Source of the DNA: Pseudarthrobacter sp. NIBRBAC000502770
GTDB taxonomy: Bacteria > Actinomycetota > Actinomycetes > Actinomycetales > Micrococcaceae
Reading direction: 5' to 3'
NCBI RefSeq assembly: GCF_006517815.1
Contig: NZ_CP041198.1
Span: 2,604,001-2,668,000, forward strand
Length of the DNA: 64,000 nt
Within the stretch, counting starts at the first letter, position 1; every line of letters starts with the position of its first letter. Positions 1 to 8,739 of the stretch are shown piece after piece. The position numbers were made by a program, and so were the translations under genes. The notes under the pieces are model-generated. The model saw only the letters and a program-made list of their open reading frames with translations, had not been told where the DNA came from and ran no database searches.

Positions 1-139
1 ACGGATGGGGACATCTCCCCCAGCATTCCCCGCCGCATGGCCGGAATGCACATAGCGGCTTTGGCGTTTGAATAGTTGGGTGACCAGGCTCACGATAGCC
101 TTGGTGGCTTAGATCAAAACCGGACGGAAAGTGGTAACC

Positions 140-1339
140 ATGGGCAACTCTTCCGACAACAGCGACGTTGTCATCCTCGGGGCGGCACGGACGCCGCAGG
201 GCCGGATCAACGGCCAGCTGTCCAGCCTCACGGCAGTGGATCTTGGTGCCCACGCCATCAAGGCCGCGCTGGAACACAGCGGTGTCGACGCGGCCGACGT
301 GGAAGCCGTCATCATGGGCCAGGTCCTGCAGGCAGGAGCCGGCCAGAACCCCGCCCGGCAGAGCGCCATCGGCGCCGGCATCGGGTGGAACGTCCCCGCG
401 GTGACCGTCAACAAGGTCTGCCTTTCCGGCCTGACCGCGGTGATCGATGCCGCCCGGATGATCCGGGCCGGCGAGGCCGCCGTGGTGGTTGCCGGCGGCC
501 AGGAATCGATGAGCCGCGCACCGCACCTGCTTCCTGGCTCACGCCAGGGCTGGACGTACGGCTCCATCCAGGCGCTGGACGCAGCCGCCCATGACGGGCT
601 GACCGATGCCTTCGACGGCCAGTCCATGGGACTGTCCACGGAAACACGGAACCTCACGCTGGGCATTGACCGCATGTCGCAGGACAACGTCGCGGCCCAA
701 TCGCACCAGCGCGCTGCGCTTGCGGCGAAGAACGGAACGTTCGACGGCGAGATCGCACCCATCAGCGTCAAGCAGCGCAAGGGCGAGCCCCTGGTCGTGG
801 ACGCCGACGAAGGGGTCCGCCCCAACACCTCGGTCGAGTCGCTGGCGGGCCTGCGCGCCGCGTTCGTCACCGACGGCACCATCACCGCAGGCAATTCCTC
901 TCCCCTGTCCGACGGCGCCGCTGCTTTGGTACTCACCTCCCGCGGCTATGCGGAGGAGCACGGGCTGGAATACCTGGCGGTGGTGGGGAAGCCTGGGCAG
1001 GTGGCCGGCCCTGACAATTCGTTGCATTCACAGCCCTCCAACGCCATCATGAACGCCCTGGGCAAGGCGGGGTGGAGCACCGCCGATCTTGACTTCATCG
1101 AGATCAACGAAGCCTTCGGTTCGGTGGCTGTGCAGTCCCTCAAGGACCTGGACTACCCGCTGGAGAAGTGCAATATCCATGGCGGCGCCATCGCCCTGGG
1201 GCATCCGATCGGGGCCTCGGGCGCACGATTGGCGGCCCATGCCGCACATGAGCTGAAGCGGCGTGGCACCGGCAGGGCTGCGGTATCCCTCTGCGGCGGG
1301 GGCGGGCAGGGCGAGGCCCTACTGCTGTACCGCGACTGA
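140..1339 (+). CDS. acetyl-CoA C-acetyltransferase (thiolase)
   Basis: A thiolase of about 399 residues that should condense two acetyl-CoA units or cleave 3-ketoacyl-CoA. The nucleophilic Cys94 lies in the motif NKVCLSG. His355 (GHPIGASG) and Cys385 (CGGGGQGEA) complete the active site, so all three catalytic elements are present and the length is normal. The ATG at 140 is preferred because a GGAAAG ribosome-binding site precedes it; a GTG at 131 is also in frame. The stop overlaps the start of the next gene by one base, so the two are probably translated together. Whether the enzyme is biosynthetic or degradative is not decided by the sequence. Bases 1-130 upstream hold no gene that I can see. 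Confidence 0.93.
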   Translation: MGNSSDNSDVVILGAARTPQGRINGQLSSLTAVDLGAHAIKAALEHSGVDAADVEAVIMGQVLQAGAGQNPARQSAIGAGIGWNVPAVTVNKVCLSGLTAVIDAARMIRAGEAAVVVAGGQESMSRAPHLLPGSRQGWTYGSIQALDAAAHDGLTDAFDGQSMGLSTETRNLTLGIDRMSQDNVAAQSHQRAALAAKNGTFDGEIAPISVKQRKGEPLVVDADEGVRPNTSVESLAGLRAAFVTDGTITAGNSSPLSDGAAALVLTSRGYAEEHGLEYLAVVGKPGQVAGPDNSLHSQPSNAIMNALGKAGWSTADLDFIEINEAFGSVAVQSLKDLDYPLEKCNIHGGAIALGHPIGASGARLAAHAAHELKRRGTGRAAVSLCGGGGQGEALLLYRD

Positions 1340-1866
1340 TGGCCGGCCCATCCGGAAGCGGAGCGGACGGCGCCGGACGGGAACGGTTCCTGGCCGACGC
1401 CGCTGCCCGTGGCCTGGAAGTGGACGTCGTGGAGCGGCCCGCAGCGAAGAGCCTTGAAGAGGCCGCGGACATCCTGGGCATCACGCCGGCGGACATCGTC
1501 AAATCCCTGGTAGTGAAGCACAAGGACGGGACGTTCCTCTTTGCGCTGATCCCCGGTGACCGGCAGATTTCGTGGCCCAAGCTCCGCGCCCTGGTAGGCG
1601 TAAACAAGCTGTCCCTGCCGCCCGCAGGAACTGCGCTGGAGGCCACCGGCTACGAGCGGGGCACCATCACCCCGCTTGGCAGCACCACTACCTGGCCTGT
1701 CTATGCCGACGCCACCATCGCCGGGCGGCGCATCTCCATGGGCGCCGGTGCGCACGGATACAGCGCGTTCGTCGACGCCGACGCTCTGACTGCCGCCCTG
1801 GAAGCCGTGGTGGCGGACATCAGCGATCCCGTCCAGGCGGGACCTGGAATCGGTCGAGCTCGTTAA
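1339..1866 (+). CDS. YbaK/EbsC-type aminoacyl-tRNA deacylase
   Basis: A 175-residue protein with one YbaK/prolyl-tRNA editing domain covering most of its length. The family hydrolyses mischarged tRNA, typically Cys-tRNA(Pro). Family features are the segment ADIVKSLVVK near residue 52, with its conserved Lys, then GDRQISWPKL, and the late GAGAHGYS turn. The ATG overlaps the thiolase stop codon, indicating translational coupling. The pairing with thiolase has no obvious metabolic logic. The precise tRNA substrate cannot be read from sequence. Confidence 0.88.
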   Translation: MAGPSGSGADGAGRERFLADAAARGLEVDVVERPAAKSLEEAADILGITPADIVKSLVVKHKDGTFLFALIPGDRQISWPKLRALVGVNKLSLPPAGTALEATGYERGTITPLGSTTTWPVYADATIAGRRISMGAGAHGYSAFVDADALTAALEAVVADISDPVQAGPGIGRAR

Positions 1867-1870
1867 CGCA

Positions 1871-1904
1871 GGAAACCCCGCCCACCGGAGTGGACGGGGT
1901 TTCC
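1871..1904. terminator. bidirectional terminator between ybaK-like gene and rplL
   Basis: A 15-bp inverted repeat with one mismatch around a CGGA loop lies between the convergent deacylase gene and rplL. The arms begin GGAAACCCCG and end CGGGGTTTCC. Run-out on either side has only short T stretches. Placement between convergent stops supports a shared terminator. Confidence 0.75.
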
Positions 1905-1920
1905 GAAGGAAAAGGCGCTG

Positions 1921-2298
1921 TTACTTGAGGGTAACGGTGGCGCCTGCAGCCTCGAGCTGCTCCTTGGCCTTCTCGGCAGCTTCCTTGTTGGCGCCTTCGA
2001 GAACAGCCTTGGGGGCGCTGTCAACCAGGTCCTTGGCTTCCTTGAGGCCGAGGGAGGTGATGGCGCGAACTTCCTTGATGACTGCGATCTTCTTGTCACC
2101 GGCAGATTCGAGGATGACGTCGAAGTCGGTCTTCTCTTCAACCTCTTCAGCGGCGCCGCCACCGGCGGGGCCGGCAACAGCTACAGCAGCAGCGGTAACT
2201 TCGAAGGTCTCTTCGAAGAGCTTGACGAACTCGGAGAGCTCGATGATGGTCAGTTCCTTGAAAGCTTCAATGAGCTCTTCGTTGCTGAGCTTCGCCAT
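1921..2298 (-). CDS. rplL: 50S ribosomal protein L7/L12
   Basis: The 125-residue acidic stalk protein, which recruits translation factors to the 50S subunit. The N-terminal dimerisation region (about 1-35) is followed by an Ala/Gly/Pro hinge and the conserved C-terminal domain with KTDFDVIL and GLKEAKDLV. It lies 77 bases downstream of rplJ, the usual order. No rpoB follows it; the gene ends at a terminator against a convergent deacylase gene. Confidence 0.98.
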   Translation of the reverse strand: MAKLSNEELIEAFKELTIIELSEFVKLFEETFEVTAAAVAVAGPAGGGAAEEVEEKTDFDVILESAGDKKIAVIKEVRAITSLGLKEAKDLVDSAPKAVLEGANKEAAEKAKEQLEAAGATVTLK

Positions 2299-2375
2299 GG
2301 TAGGCGTCCTTCCTGTTGTGGTGACCGGGAGGCGCTGGGCCGGACGGACACCGGAGTCTGGTGGGGGTAAGAGAA

Positions 2376-2957
2376 TTAGTTCTCTTCGGCAGCGGGAGCT
2401 TCGGCGGGAGCGTCAGCTTCAGCGGCGGGGGCTTCTTCAGCGGCGGGCGCTTCGGCAGCTGCCGGTGCACCGTTCTCTTCTTCAAGCTTGAGGCGCAGTG
2501 CGTCGATGATGCGTGCAGCTGCGGCGGCAGGTGCCTTGAGGACGCCTGCAACCTTGGCGAGCTGCAGCTCGCGGGACTCGAGGGCAGCCAGTGCGGCGAC
2601 CTCGGTGGCGTCCAGCGCCTTGCCCTCGAAGTAACCGGTCTTGATGACCAGCTGCTTGTTGGCCTTGGCAAAATCCGTCAGGCTCTTGGCAGCGGCAACT
2701 GCGTCACCCTTGATGAACGCGATTGCAGTGGGGCCGGCAAGCTGGCCGTCGAATGCTTCGACGCCGGCTTCCTTGGCTGCAATGGCGGTCAGGGTGTTCT
2801 TGACGACCGCGAACTTGGTGTCCTGGCCGAGAGAAACACGCAGCTGCTTGAGCTGTGCAACGGTGAGCCCGCGGTATTCGGTCAGGACAGCGGCGTTCGA
2901 TTCCTTGAAATCGTTAGTGATCTCAGCTACTGCTGAAACCTTGGTAGGCGTTGCCAT
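2376..2957 (-). CDS. rplJ: 50S ribosomal protein L10
   Basis: L10 of 193 residues, the base of the L7/L12 stalk and the usual autogenous repressor of its own operon. The N-terminal RNA-binding domain includes the segment [15 protein letters not shown]. The C-terminal 35 residues are an Ala/Glu/Pro-rich tail, longer than in E. coli but common in actinobacteria. The ATG is preceded by a strong GGAAGGAGGG ribosome-binding site. An extended leader with its own predicted promoter lies upstream. Confidence 0.97.
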   Translation of the reverse strand: MATPTKVSAVAEITNDFKESNAAVLTEYRGLTVAQLKQLRVSLGQDTKFAVVKNTLTAIAAKEAGVEAFDGQLAGPTAIAFIKGDAVAAAKSLTDFAKANKQLVIKTGYFEGKALDATEVAALAALESRELQLAKVAGVLKAPAAAAARIIDALRLKLEEENGAPAAAEAPAAEEAPAAEADAPAEAPAAEEN

Positions 2958-3206
2958 AACCCTCCTTCCGGGGATAGTGCCGGTATTCGACGGTCCCCGC
3001 TCAAGAGAGCTAAAACTAAAAACGCCCCGCGCAGATGCACGGGGCTTGGCTCAACACGTTGCCGTGGAGCCTTGCTTCGTTCACCTGCGCCGGCCGCCCT
3101 GCGTTGAGGGTCCTTCGTCCGGAAAGCCACTGTGGTCCCCCGCGCACAACTGCAGAGTTGAGCCATGTTCAGGAGAGTGGATTTCCAACAACCGACGGTC
3201 TTTGGT
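2958..3206 (-). promoter_or_regulatory. rplJ leader (L10-leader type) with attenuator-like hairpin
   Basis: About 250 non-coding bases separate the predicted transcription start from rplJ. On the minus strand a GCCCCG/CGGGGC stem (3024-3045) is followed directly by a T-rich run (3011-3023), which looks like an intrinsic terminator inside the leader. In many bacteria this position carries the L10 leader, the RNA site bound by L10 or L10-L7/L12 for feedback control. Identification as L10 leader is by position and expectation; I have not aligned it to the family model. Confidence 0.55.
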
Positions 3207-3212
3207 ACATCC

Positions 3213-3242
3213 AGCTTACGCGAGGCGCTGCCGGTCCGCCAA
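3213..3242 (-). promoter_or_regulatory. predicted rplJL promoter
   Basis: On the minus strand a TTGGCG -35 box (3237-3242) and a TAAGCT -10 box (3213-3218) are 18 bp apart. The site lies just beyond the end of the upstream GNAT gene and would start a leader of about 250 bases. It would give rplJL independent expression from rplKA. This is motif matching only. Confidence 0.45.
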
Positions 3243-3249
3243 ATCGGCC

Positions 3250-4367
3250 TCAGCTGGTGCTGGTGTGCAGGGTCGGGAGCTCCTTCTGCCAGATGCCGGT
3301 GACGCCGGCTGTCTGGAATCCCAGTTGCTTGTTGACCGTGAGGAGGTACCGGTTCTCCGGGGCGTTCCAGGTGTAGATGATGCGGGCGTCCGGGAACTGT
3401 TCGCTGAGCCGCTCCATGTTGGCCACCTTGATCAGCAGCCCGAGCTTGTTGCCCCTGTGCTCCTGGAGGACCAGGGTATCGTCCTGGAACACCACGTCCG
3501 CCCGGTGCGCAAGGACAGTGATGGTGGTAAGGCCCACCAGGGCCCCCGTGGCGATGTGCTCGACGGCGGTGACCACCGTTCTCCTGCCTTGGGCGATGGC
3601 GACGTCCTCCGCCTCACGCAGGATTCCGCCGTCGAACACCATGCCCTGTTCAACCGGCATGTCCAGTGACGGGTCCACGTCGGCGCCCGCCTGGTTTTCC
3701 AGCGCGGCCACGGCCTCCAGCCAGCGGTCGGGGCAGCGGTCCGTCCAGTGGTGCAGCCGGTACCTGCCGTTGTTCGCTTCCTCGGCCTCAGCCTGGAGGT
3801 CGGCCACCAGCTTGGTGTCCAGGGGCAGGAGGCAGGAACTGAACTGCTCGATGTGCTGCAGGGTGTAGCCGGTCTTCTGTGCGAACTCCACCTCGCGGCT
3901 CTCCAGGGGCACGAAGCCCTGCCCGGAGCCCGGCACCAGCTGGGCCCGTTCAAACTCATGCAGGGACGCCCCGGGATGGTTGGTATCCACCAGGATCATG
4001 GTGCGGCCCTCCCCCGGGCCAGCTGTTCGGCAGCCTCCAGGAGCCGGCGGCCCACCCCCTGCCGCTGGAACTCGGGCAGGATGTCCAGGGTGAGCTCGGC
4101 AAGGTCCAGGTGGTCGGTCAGGGGCAGCGCAATATCAACCGTGCCCACGATCGCGCCGTCCACCCTGGCAACGAGGATCAACTGGCGCTCATACGGGTCC
4201 GCGAACTCAAGCAGCTTTTCCTCGGGACCGTACGCAAGATCGTCACTGCCCCACGTCTGCATGCGCACCTTGCGGCCCACTTCCACCGCGGCGAGGAAAT
4301 CCGCAGCGTCCGGGGTGTCCAGGGAGTCGGGAATCCAGAGCTGCTCGATCTTCACGTCTATTGCCAT
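3250..4367 (-). pseudogene. tandem GNAT acetyltransferase, frameshifted
   Basis: The gene reads as two pieces: 4367-3996 (N-terminal GNAT domain) and 3999-3250 (the rest). Its neighbour at 4375-5514 is an intact paralogue of the same two-domain layout. Aligning the two shows that one extra base in the C5 run at 4011-4015 would fuse the halves into about 372 residues, against 379 in the paralogue. The first piece has the acetyl-CoA loop QRQGVGRRLLEAA; the second has QEHRGNKLGLL. The break leaves an ATGA stop/start overlap at 3996-3999, so both halves could still be made by coupled translation. A sequencing error, a real mutation, or a split functional gene are all possible. The substrate is unknown. 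Confidence 0.7.
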
Positions 4368-4374
4368 TCGGGCA

Positions 4375-5514
4375 TCATCCCAGCCGTTTCTGCCACTCAC
4401 CTTCATAGCCGGCGGGCCTGAATCCAAGGGCGGTATTTATCGCCAGCATATGCTGGTTTTCGCTGGCATTCCATGTCAGGACGGAGCGCGCCTGCGGCCA
4501 TTTTTCCCGGGCCCGCCGCAGGTTAGCCGCCTTGGTCAGCATCCCCAGCCGGTGGCCGCGGTGCTCGGCCGCCACCAGGGTGTCCTGCTGGATCAGCGAC
4601 TCCGGCACCTCCGGCCGCCAGGTCAGGACCGTATACGCCACCAGTTCGCCGCTTTGCCGGTGCAGGGCTGCGGCCACGGAGGTCTGCACACCGCTGCGGA
4701 CCTGGGCCTCTTCATCGCGGCGCACGCGCTGGACGTCCCAGTCCTCCCGTTCCCAGTCCATGCCGGCGGTGGGCGCGTCCGTACTCATCCGCGCCCTCAA
4801 TCCGGCATAACCTGCAACGAACTTGTCCGGACAGTGGTCGTCCCAGCCGGCCAGCACGTAGTCCCCGGAGTGGGCTGCGGCGTCCTCGGCCAGCTGTGAC
4901 AACAGGTCCGTGGCGACTGGCAGCTCCAGCCTGCTGGAGCGTTCCACCTGTTCGAGCTGGTACCCGGAGGCCAGGGCGAAGGCGGTTGCAGGGTCATCCG
5001 CCGGCAGCTGGCCCGCCCCCGATTTGGCGGTGACCATGCGTGAACCTTGGAGCATTTTGTCCAAGGGAACTTCATGGAAGCCCTCCAGGGATGTCCTGCC
5101 GCGGGCGCGGGCCACGGCTTCGGCATGTTCCAGCAGGCGCCGCCCCGCTCCCCTCCGGCGCCGGCCGGGAGCCACCAGGACGTCGATCCCCGCCGTGGCC
5201 AGGTTCTCGCGCAGAGGCAGCGCCACGGAGCACAGCCCCACCGGCTCAGCGCCGGCCCGGGCAAGGAAAAGCAGCCGTTCCTCGTACTCGTTCCCGCGCC
5301 AATACTCCAGCGCTTCGTCCAAGGTGGGGCAGCGCTCCAGGCTTCCCCAAAGCTCGAGGGCGTGGGCCTCCTTCATGGCCTGGCATGCCAGGAAGTCCGC
5401 GGTCAGCCCAGTGCCGCGGCGGTCGGGTCCGCGTGGCGGGATAACGACGGCGGCAATTGCCCAGGACGGGATCGACGGCGACAGTGGGGGGCCGGTTCGC
5501 TCAACGTGGTCCAT
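4375..5514 (-). CDS. two-domain GNAT acetyltransferase
   Basis: A 379-residue protein with two GNAT folds in tandem. The N-terminal acetyl-CoA loop is RRRRGAGRRLLEHAE (around residue 120). The C-terminal one is AEHRGHRLGMLTKAA, followed by the terminal motif LGFRPAGYEGEWQKRL. The layout resembles the mycothiol synthase family in general form, but the acceptor is unknown. It stops 7 bases before the start of its frameshifted paralogue, suggesting an ancient duplication in one operon. The pair sits between rplA and rplJ. Confidence 0.85.
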   Translation of the reverse strand: MDHVERTGPPLSPSIPSWAIAAVVIPPRGPDRRGTGLTADFLACQAMKEAHALELWGSLERCPTLDEALEYWRGNEYEERLLFLARAGAEPVGLCSVALPLRENLATAGIDVLVAPGRRRRGAGRRLLEHAEAVARARGRTSLEGFHEVPLDKMLQGSRMVTAKSGAGQLPADDPATAFALASGYQLEQVERSSRLELPVATDLLSQLAEDAAAHSGDYVLAGWDDHCPDKFVAGYAGLRARMSTDAPTAGMDWEREDWDVQRVRRDEEAQVRSGVQTSVAAALHRQSGELVAYTVLTWRPEVPESLIQQDTLVAAEHRGHRLGMLTKAANLRRAREKWPQARSVLTWNASENQHMLAINTALGFRPAGYEGEWQKRLG

Positions 5515-5559
5515 GCAGCCAGCTTAGGCAGCACCGGCCCGCGTGGCAGCCGGCACAAA

Positions 5560-5597
5560 AAAGACCGTCCCGGCGCCTTGGCGCCGGGACGGTCTTT
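5560..5597 (-). terminator. intrinsic terminator of rplKA
   Basis: A perfect 18-bp inverted repeat with a two-base loop, with arms reading AAAGACCGTCCCGGCGCC and its complement. On the minus strand it is followed by a T6 run, so it ends transcription from rplA. It also lies just upstream of the GNAT gene start. Confidence 0.9.
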
Positions 5598-5640
5598 GGT
5601 TGCTCCGGAATCAATCCGGAGGCAGGAACTTCAGGAAGGA

Positions 5641-6348
5641 CTATGCCTCGGTCAGAACCTTGGTGACGTTGGGGTCCACGGAGATGCCCGGGCCGAACGT
5701 GGTGGCAACGGTGGCCTTCTGGATGTAGCGGCCCTTTGCGGCGGACGGCTTGAGGCGAAGAACCTCTTCCAGTGCCGCTGCGTAGTTCTCGGCCAGCTTG
5801 ATGGCGTCGAAGGAAACCTTGCCGATGATGAAGTGCAGGTTGGAGTGCTTGTCGACGCGGAAGTCGATCTTTCCACCCTTGATGTCGTTGACAGCCTTGG
5901 TGACGTCGGGGGTCACGGTGCCCGTCTTCGGGTTCGGCATCAGGTTACGCGGACCCAGGACCTTACCGAGGCGGCCAACCTTGCCCATGAGGTCAGGGGT
6001 GGCAACGGCGGCGTCGAAGTCGGTCCAGCCGGCGGCGATCTTTTCGATCAGGTCGTCGGAACCAACGAAGTCGGCGCCGGCTGCGATTGCGGCCTCAGCC
6101 TTGTCGCCCGTGGCGAAGACCAGGACGCGGGCCGTCTTACCGGTGCCGTGGGGCAGGTTGACGGTGCCGCGGACCATCTGGTCAGCCTTGCGGGGGTCAA
6201 CGCCGAGGCGGAAGGCCACCTCAACCGTGGCGTCGAACTTGGACGGGTTGGTGTCCTTGGCCAGCGTTACTGCCTCGAACGGTGCGTAGTGCTTCTCCGC
6301 GTCGATCTTGGCGGCTGCTGCCTCATATGCTTTGCTGCGCTTTGCCAT
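5641..6348 (-). CDS. rplA: 50S ribosomal protein L1
   Basis: L1 of 235 residues, which forms the mobile stalk near the E site and usually represses its own operon. The family signature region [18 protein letters not shown] is intact. The ATG has the ribosome-binding site AAGGAGAAA. It follows rplK after a wide gap of about 180 bases (6349-6527), which contains a CCGGAT/ATCCGG hairpin at 6415-6430 but no gene. Confidence 0.98.
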   Translation of the reverse strand: MAKRSKAYEAAAAKIDAEKHYAPFEAVTLAKDTNPSKFDATVEVAFRLGVDPRKADQMVRGTVNLPHGTGKTARVLVFATGDKAEAAIAAGADFVGSDDLIEKIAAGWTDFDAAVATPDLMGKVGRLGKVLGPRNLMPNPKTGTVTPDVTKAVNDIKGGKIDFRVDKHSNLHFIIGKVSFDAIKLAENYAAALEEVLRLKPSAAKGRYIQKATVATTFGPGISVDPNVTKVLTEA

Positions 6349-6527
6349 GCTGCTTATTTCTCCTTGTGCAGTTGTGGTCTGCGGACCGCGCTGGGCCCTG
6401 CCACAGTCGGTGGTCCGGATCGTTATCCGGCCCGGATGCCCGACATTTCAATGTGTTTGGTGCCGGTGTCCCGGCGGTGCCGCCCGTCGTCGTCAATTAC
6501 TTTGACGCTGGACAGCGGGAAGGGTGG

Positions 6528-6959
6528 TTAGCCCTCGACGGTGATGCCCATGGAGCGGGCGGTGCCGGCGATGATCTTGGCTGCGCCTTCGAGGCTGGTG
6601 GCGTTGAGGTCTTCCATCTTGGCGGAGGCGATCTCGTTGACCTGGGCCTGGGTCAGCTTGGCAACCTTGACGGTGTGCGGGGTGGATGAACCCTTGGCAA
6701 CGCCTGCAGCCTTCTTGATGAGCTCTGCAGCCGGCGGGGTCTTGGTGATGAACGTGAAGGAACGGTCCTCGTAGACGGTGATTTCCACGGGGATGACGTT
6801 GCCGCGCTGGGCTTCCGTTGCAGCGTTGTACGCCTTGCAGAATTCCATGATGTTGACACCGTGCTGGCCAAGCGCAGGACCGATCGGCGGGGCCGGGTTG
6901 GCGGCACCTGCCTGGATCTGCAGCTTGATGAGGCCGGTGACCTTCTTCTTGGGAGCCAA
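6528..6959 (-). CDS. rplK: 50S ribosomal protein L11
   Basis: L11 of 143 residues, part of the GTPase-associated centre. The N-terminal Pro-rich segment [21 protein letters not shown] is typical. The start is a TTG at 6959, chosen because it gives the expected APKKK N-terminus and is preceded by GAAGGA eight bases upstream; no ATG fits. The 128-base gap to nusG contains a GGCCGCC/GGCGGCC hairpin near 7016-7036. Confidence 0.97.
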
Positions 6960-7087
6960 TGTAGGGTCCTTCTCTCAATAACGTCCTGGGGCACAGGAGC
7001 GTGCCTCAGGTTTGTGGCCGCCATGGCAAGGCGGCCGGCCGTTCCGGTGCCGCTAAGCGGGCGGCGCCGGGACGAATTCTAGGATTT

Positions 7088-7906
7088 TCAGATCTTGGTG
7101 ACCTGGTTGAACGCCAGGGTGACCGGCGTTTCGCGCTCGAAAATGGAGACCAGCACCACGAGGGTCTGGGACTCGGGCTTGATCTCGGAGATCGTGGCGG
7201 GGAGGGTCTCGAACGGACCTTCCTTGACGATGACGGACTCGCCAACTTCGAAGTCCACGGCCACGGGTGCCTGGTTCTGCTTGTTGACCGGCTTGCCCTT
7301 CTCAGCCTGTTCCTCTTCGAAGACAGGGGCGAGCATGGAGAAGACCTCGTCCAGGCGCAGCGGAACCGGGTTGTGGGCGTTGCCCACGAAGCCGGTGACG
7401 CCGGGGGTGTGGCGGACGGCGCCCCAGGAGGCGTCCGTGAGGTCCATGCGGACCAGGACGTAGCCGGGGATGCGGACGCGGTTGATCACCTTGCGCTGGG
7501 CGTTCTTGATCTCCACGACTTCTTCCATGGGGACCTGGATTTCGAAGATGTAATCTTCCATGTCCAGGGTCTGGATGCGGGTTTCAAGGTTGGCCTTCAC
7601 GCGGTTCTCGTAGCCGGCGTAGGAGTGGATGACATACCAGTCACCCTCCTGGCGGCGCAGCTTGGCCTTGAACTCCTCAGCCGGGTCAGCGGCGGCGGTG
7701 GCTGCCGCAGCGGCGAGGGCGTCTGCAGGCTCATCTTCGCCGTCGGCTTCTGAAGCGTCGGCTTCGTCAGCAACTGCTGCGTCGGAGGCGGCGTCGTCGG
7801 ATTCGGGCGCGGAGGACTCAACCTCGGACTCTTCACCGGCTTCTGCCGTGACGTCCGGGGATTCTTCCAGCCCCGTCTCGGTTACCTCGAGCTCCTGCTC
7901 AGACAC
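7088..7906 (-). CDS. nusG: transcription termination/antitermination factor NusG
   Basis: NusG binds RNA polymerase and links it to Rho or ribosomes. The first 90 or so residues are a Glu/Ala/Ser/Asp-rich acidic extension typical of actinobacteria. The NGN domain follows ([15 protein letters not shown]), then the KOW region ([19 protein letters not shown]). I prefer the GTG at 7906, giving [10 protein letters not shown], because AGGAG lies just upstream. An ATG at 7936 is also in frame but has a weak ribosome-binding site. Confidence 0.96.
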   Translation of the reverse strand: MSEQELEVTETGLEESPDVTAEAGEESEVESSAPESDDAASDAAVADEADASEADGEDEPADALAAAAATAAADPAEEFKAKLRRQEGDWYVIHSYAGYENRVKANLETRIQTLDMEDYIFEIQVPMEEVVEIKNAQRKVINRVRIPGYVLVRMDLTDASWGAVRHTPGVTGFVGNAHNPVPLRLDEVFSMLAPVFEEEQAEKGKPVNKQNQAPVAVDFEVGESVIVKEGPFETLPATISEIKPESQTLVVLVSIFERETPVTLAFNQVTKI

Positions 7907-8020
7907 TTGGTCTCCTGCTTCCTCATTGCCTAACATGCCTATTTAAATGGCTCAATTCCGCACGCCGGCGCTTCCTCCCGGTTACCCGGGTGAAGCACGC
8001 AGCCTGCGGACCGTTCAGCC

Positions 8021-8305
8021 TTAGCTGTCCTTGGGGCCGGTGCCGCCGAAGATCCAGCTGACAGCGGTTCCGAAACCAATGTCCAGCAGGCTGACGATGA
8101 CCATCATGATGGCCACGAACACCAGCACCACGAGCGTGTAGTTGATCAGTTCCTTGCGGGTGGGGGCAACAACCTTCTTCAGTTCGCCGATGATCTGGCG
8201 GACAAAGAGTGCAATGCGGGCGAAGAAGTTTGCCTTGGCTTCCTTCTTAGCTGGGCGGCCCTTGGAGCTGCTGGCAGCTGTTTCGGTCACCTGGTCCTCG
8301 CTCAT
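8021..8305 (-). CDS. secE: preprotein translocase subunit SecE
   Basis: A 94-residue SecE with one C-terminal membrane span (residues about 57-80). The amphipathic segment FVRQIIGELKKVVAPTRKEL precedes it. SecE clamps SecY in the translocon. It lies between tRNA-Trp and nusG, the standard order in this phylum. Confidence 0.95.
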   Translation of the reverse strand: MSEDQVTETAASSSKGRPAKKEAKANFFARIALFVRQIIGELKKVVAPTRKELINYTLVVLVFVAIMMVIVSLLDIGFGTAVSWIFGGTGPKDS

Positions 8306-8356
8306 CTTTGCAATGGTGGATTACCCGGCCCTGATCAGAACCATGGTTGCTGCGCC

Positions 8357-8380
8357 TGCTCCGGGCTTTCGCCCGGAGCA
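8357..8380 (-). other. 10-bp hairpin with GAAA loop between tRNA-Trp and secE
   Basis: A perfect 10-bp stem (TGCTCCGGGC and its complement) closes a GAAA tetraloop on the minus strand. There is no T run after it, so it looks like an RNA processing or stability element rather than a terminator. It would separate the tRNA 3' end from the secE message. Confidence 0.5.
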
Positions 8381-8387
8381 GCTTGCG

Positions 8388-8460
8388 CAGGGCAGACAGG
8401 ACTCGAACCTGCAACCTGCGGTTTTGGAGACCGCTGCGCTACCAATTGCGCCACTACCCT
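8388..8460 (-). tRNA. tRNA-Trp (CCA)
   Basis: A 73-base cloverleaf on the minus strand. The acceptor AGGGTAG pairs with CTGCCCT through one G-U wobble. The D-arm, the anticodon loop with CCA, and the GTTCGAG T-loop are all present. The 3' CCA is not encoded. It lies directly upstream of secE, a conserved actinobacterial arrangement. Confidence 0.95.
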
Positions 8461-8739
8461 ATGGAGTGAATTGCACTCTTTGATGGCCAACCACCAGCTT
8501 GAACTGGGGCGCACGCCATCATCCGTGTTTCAACACCGGTGAACCAGTCTACGCAAGAACTTCGCGTAGGTAAAACCAGCCCGTTTTCCGGACCATCCGC
8601 TGCCCGGCCCGGATCCTGCTGCGCGGGGCAGTCATAAATCAAAACCGGCACCCCGGAGGGTCCGGTGAACAGCATAGAGTAGAACTCGTCGAATCCCACA
8701 TTCCAGCCCCTGGGCTGCAAGCGAAGAACGGACCTGCCA

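Noticed and set aside
3996..4020. Programmed ribosomal frameshifting in the GNAT gene
   Set aside because: The site does not fit a canonical slippery heptamer, and no downstream pseudoknot was found; an indel is simpler.
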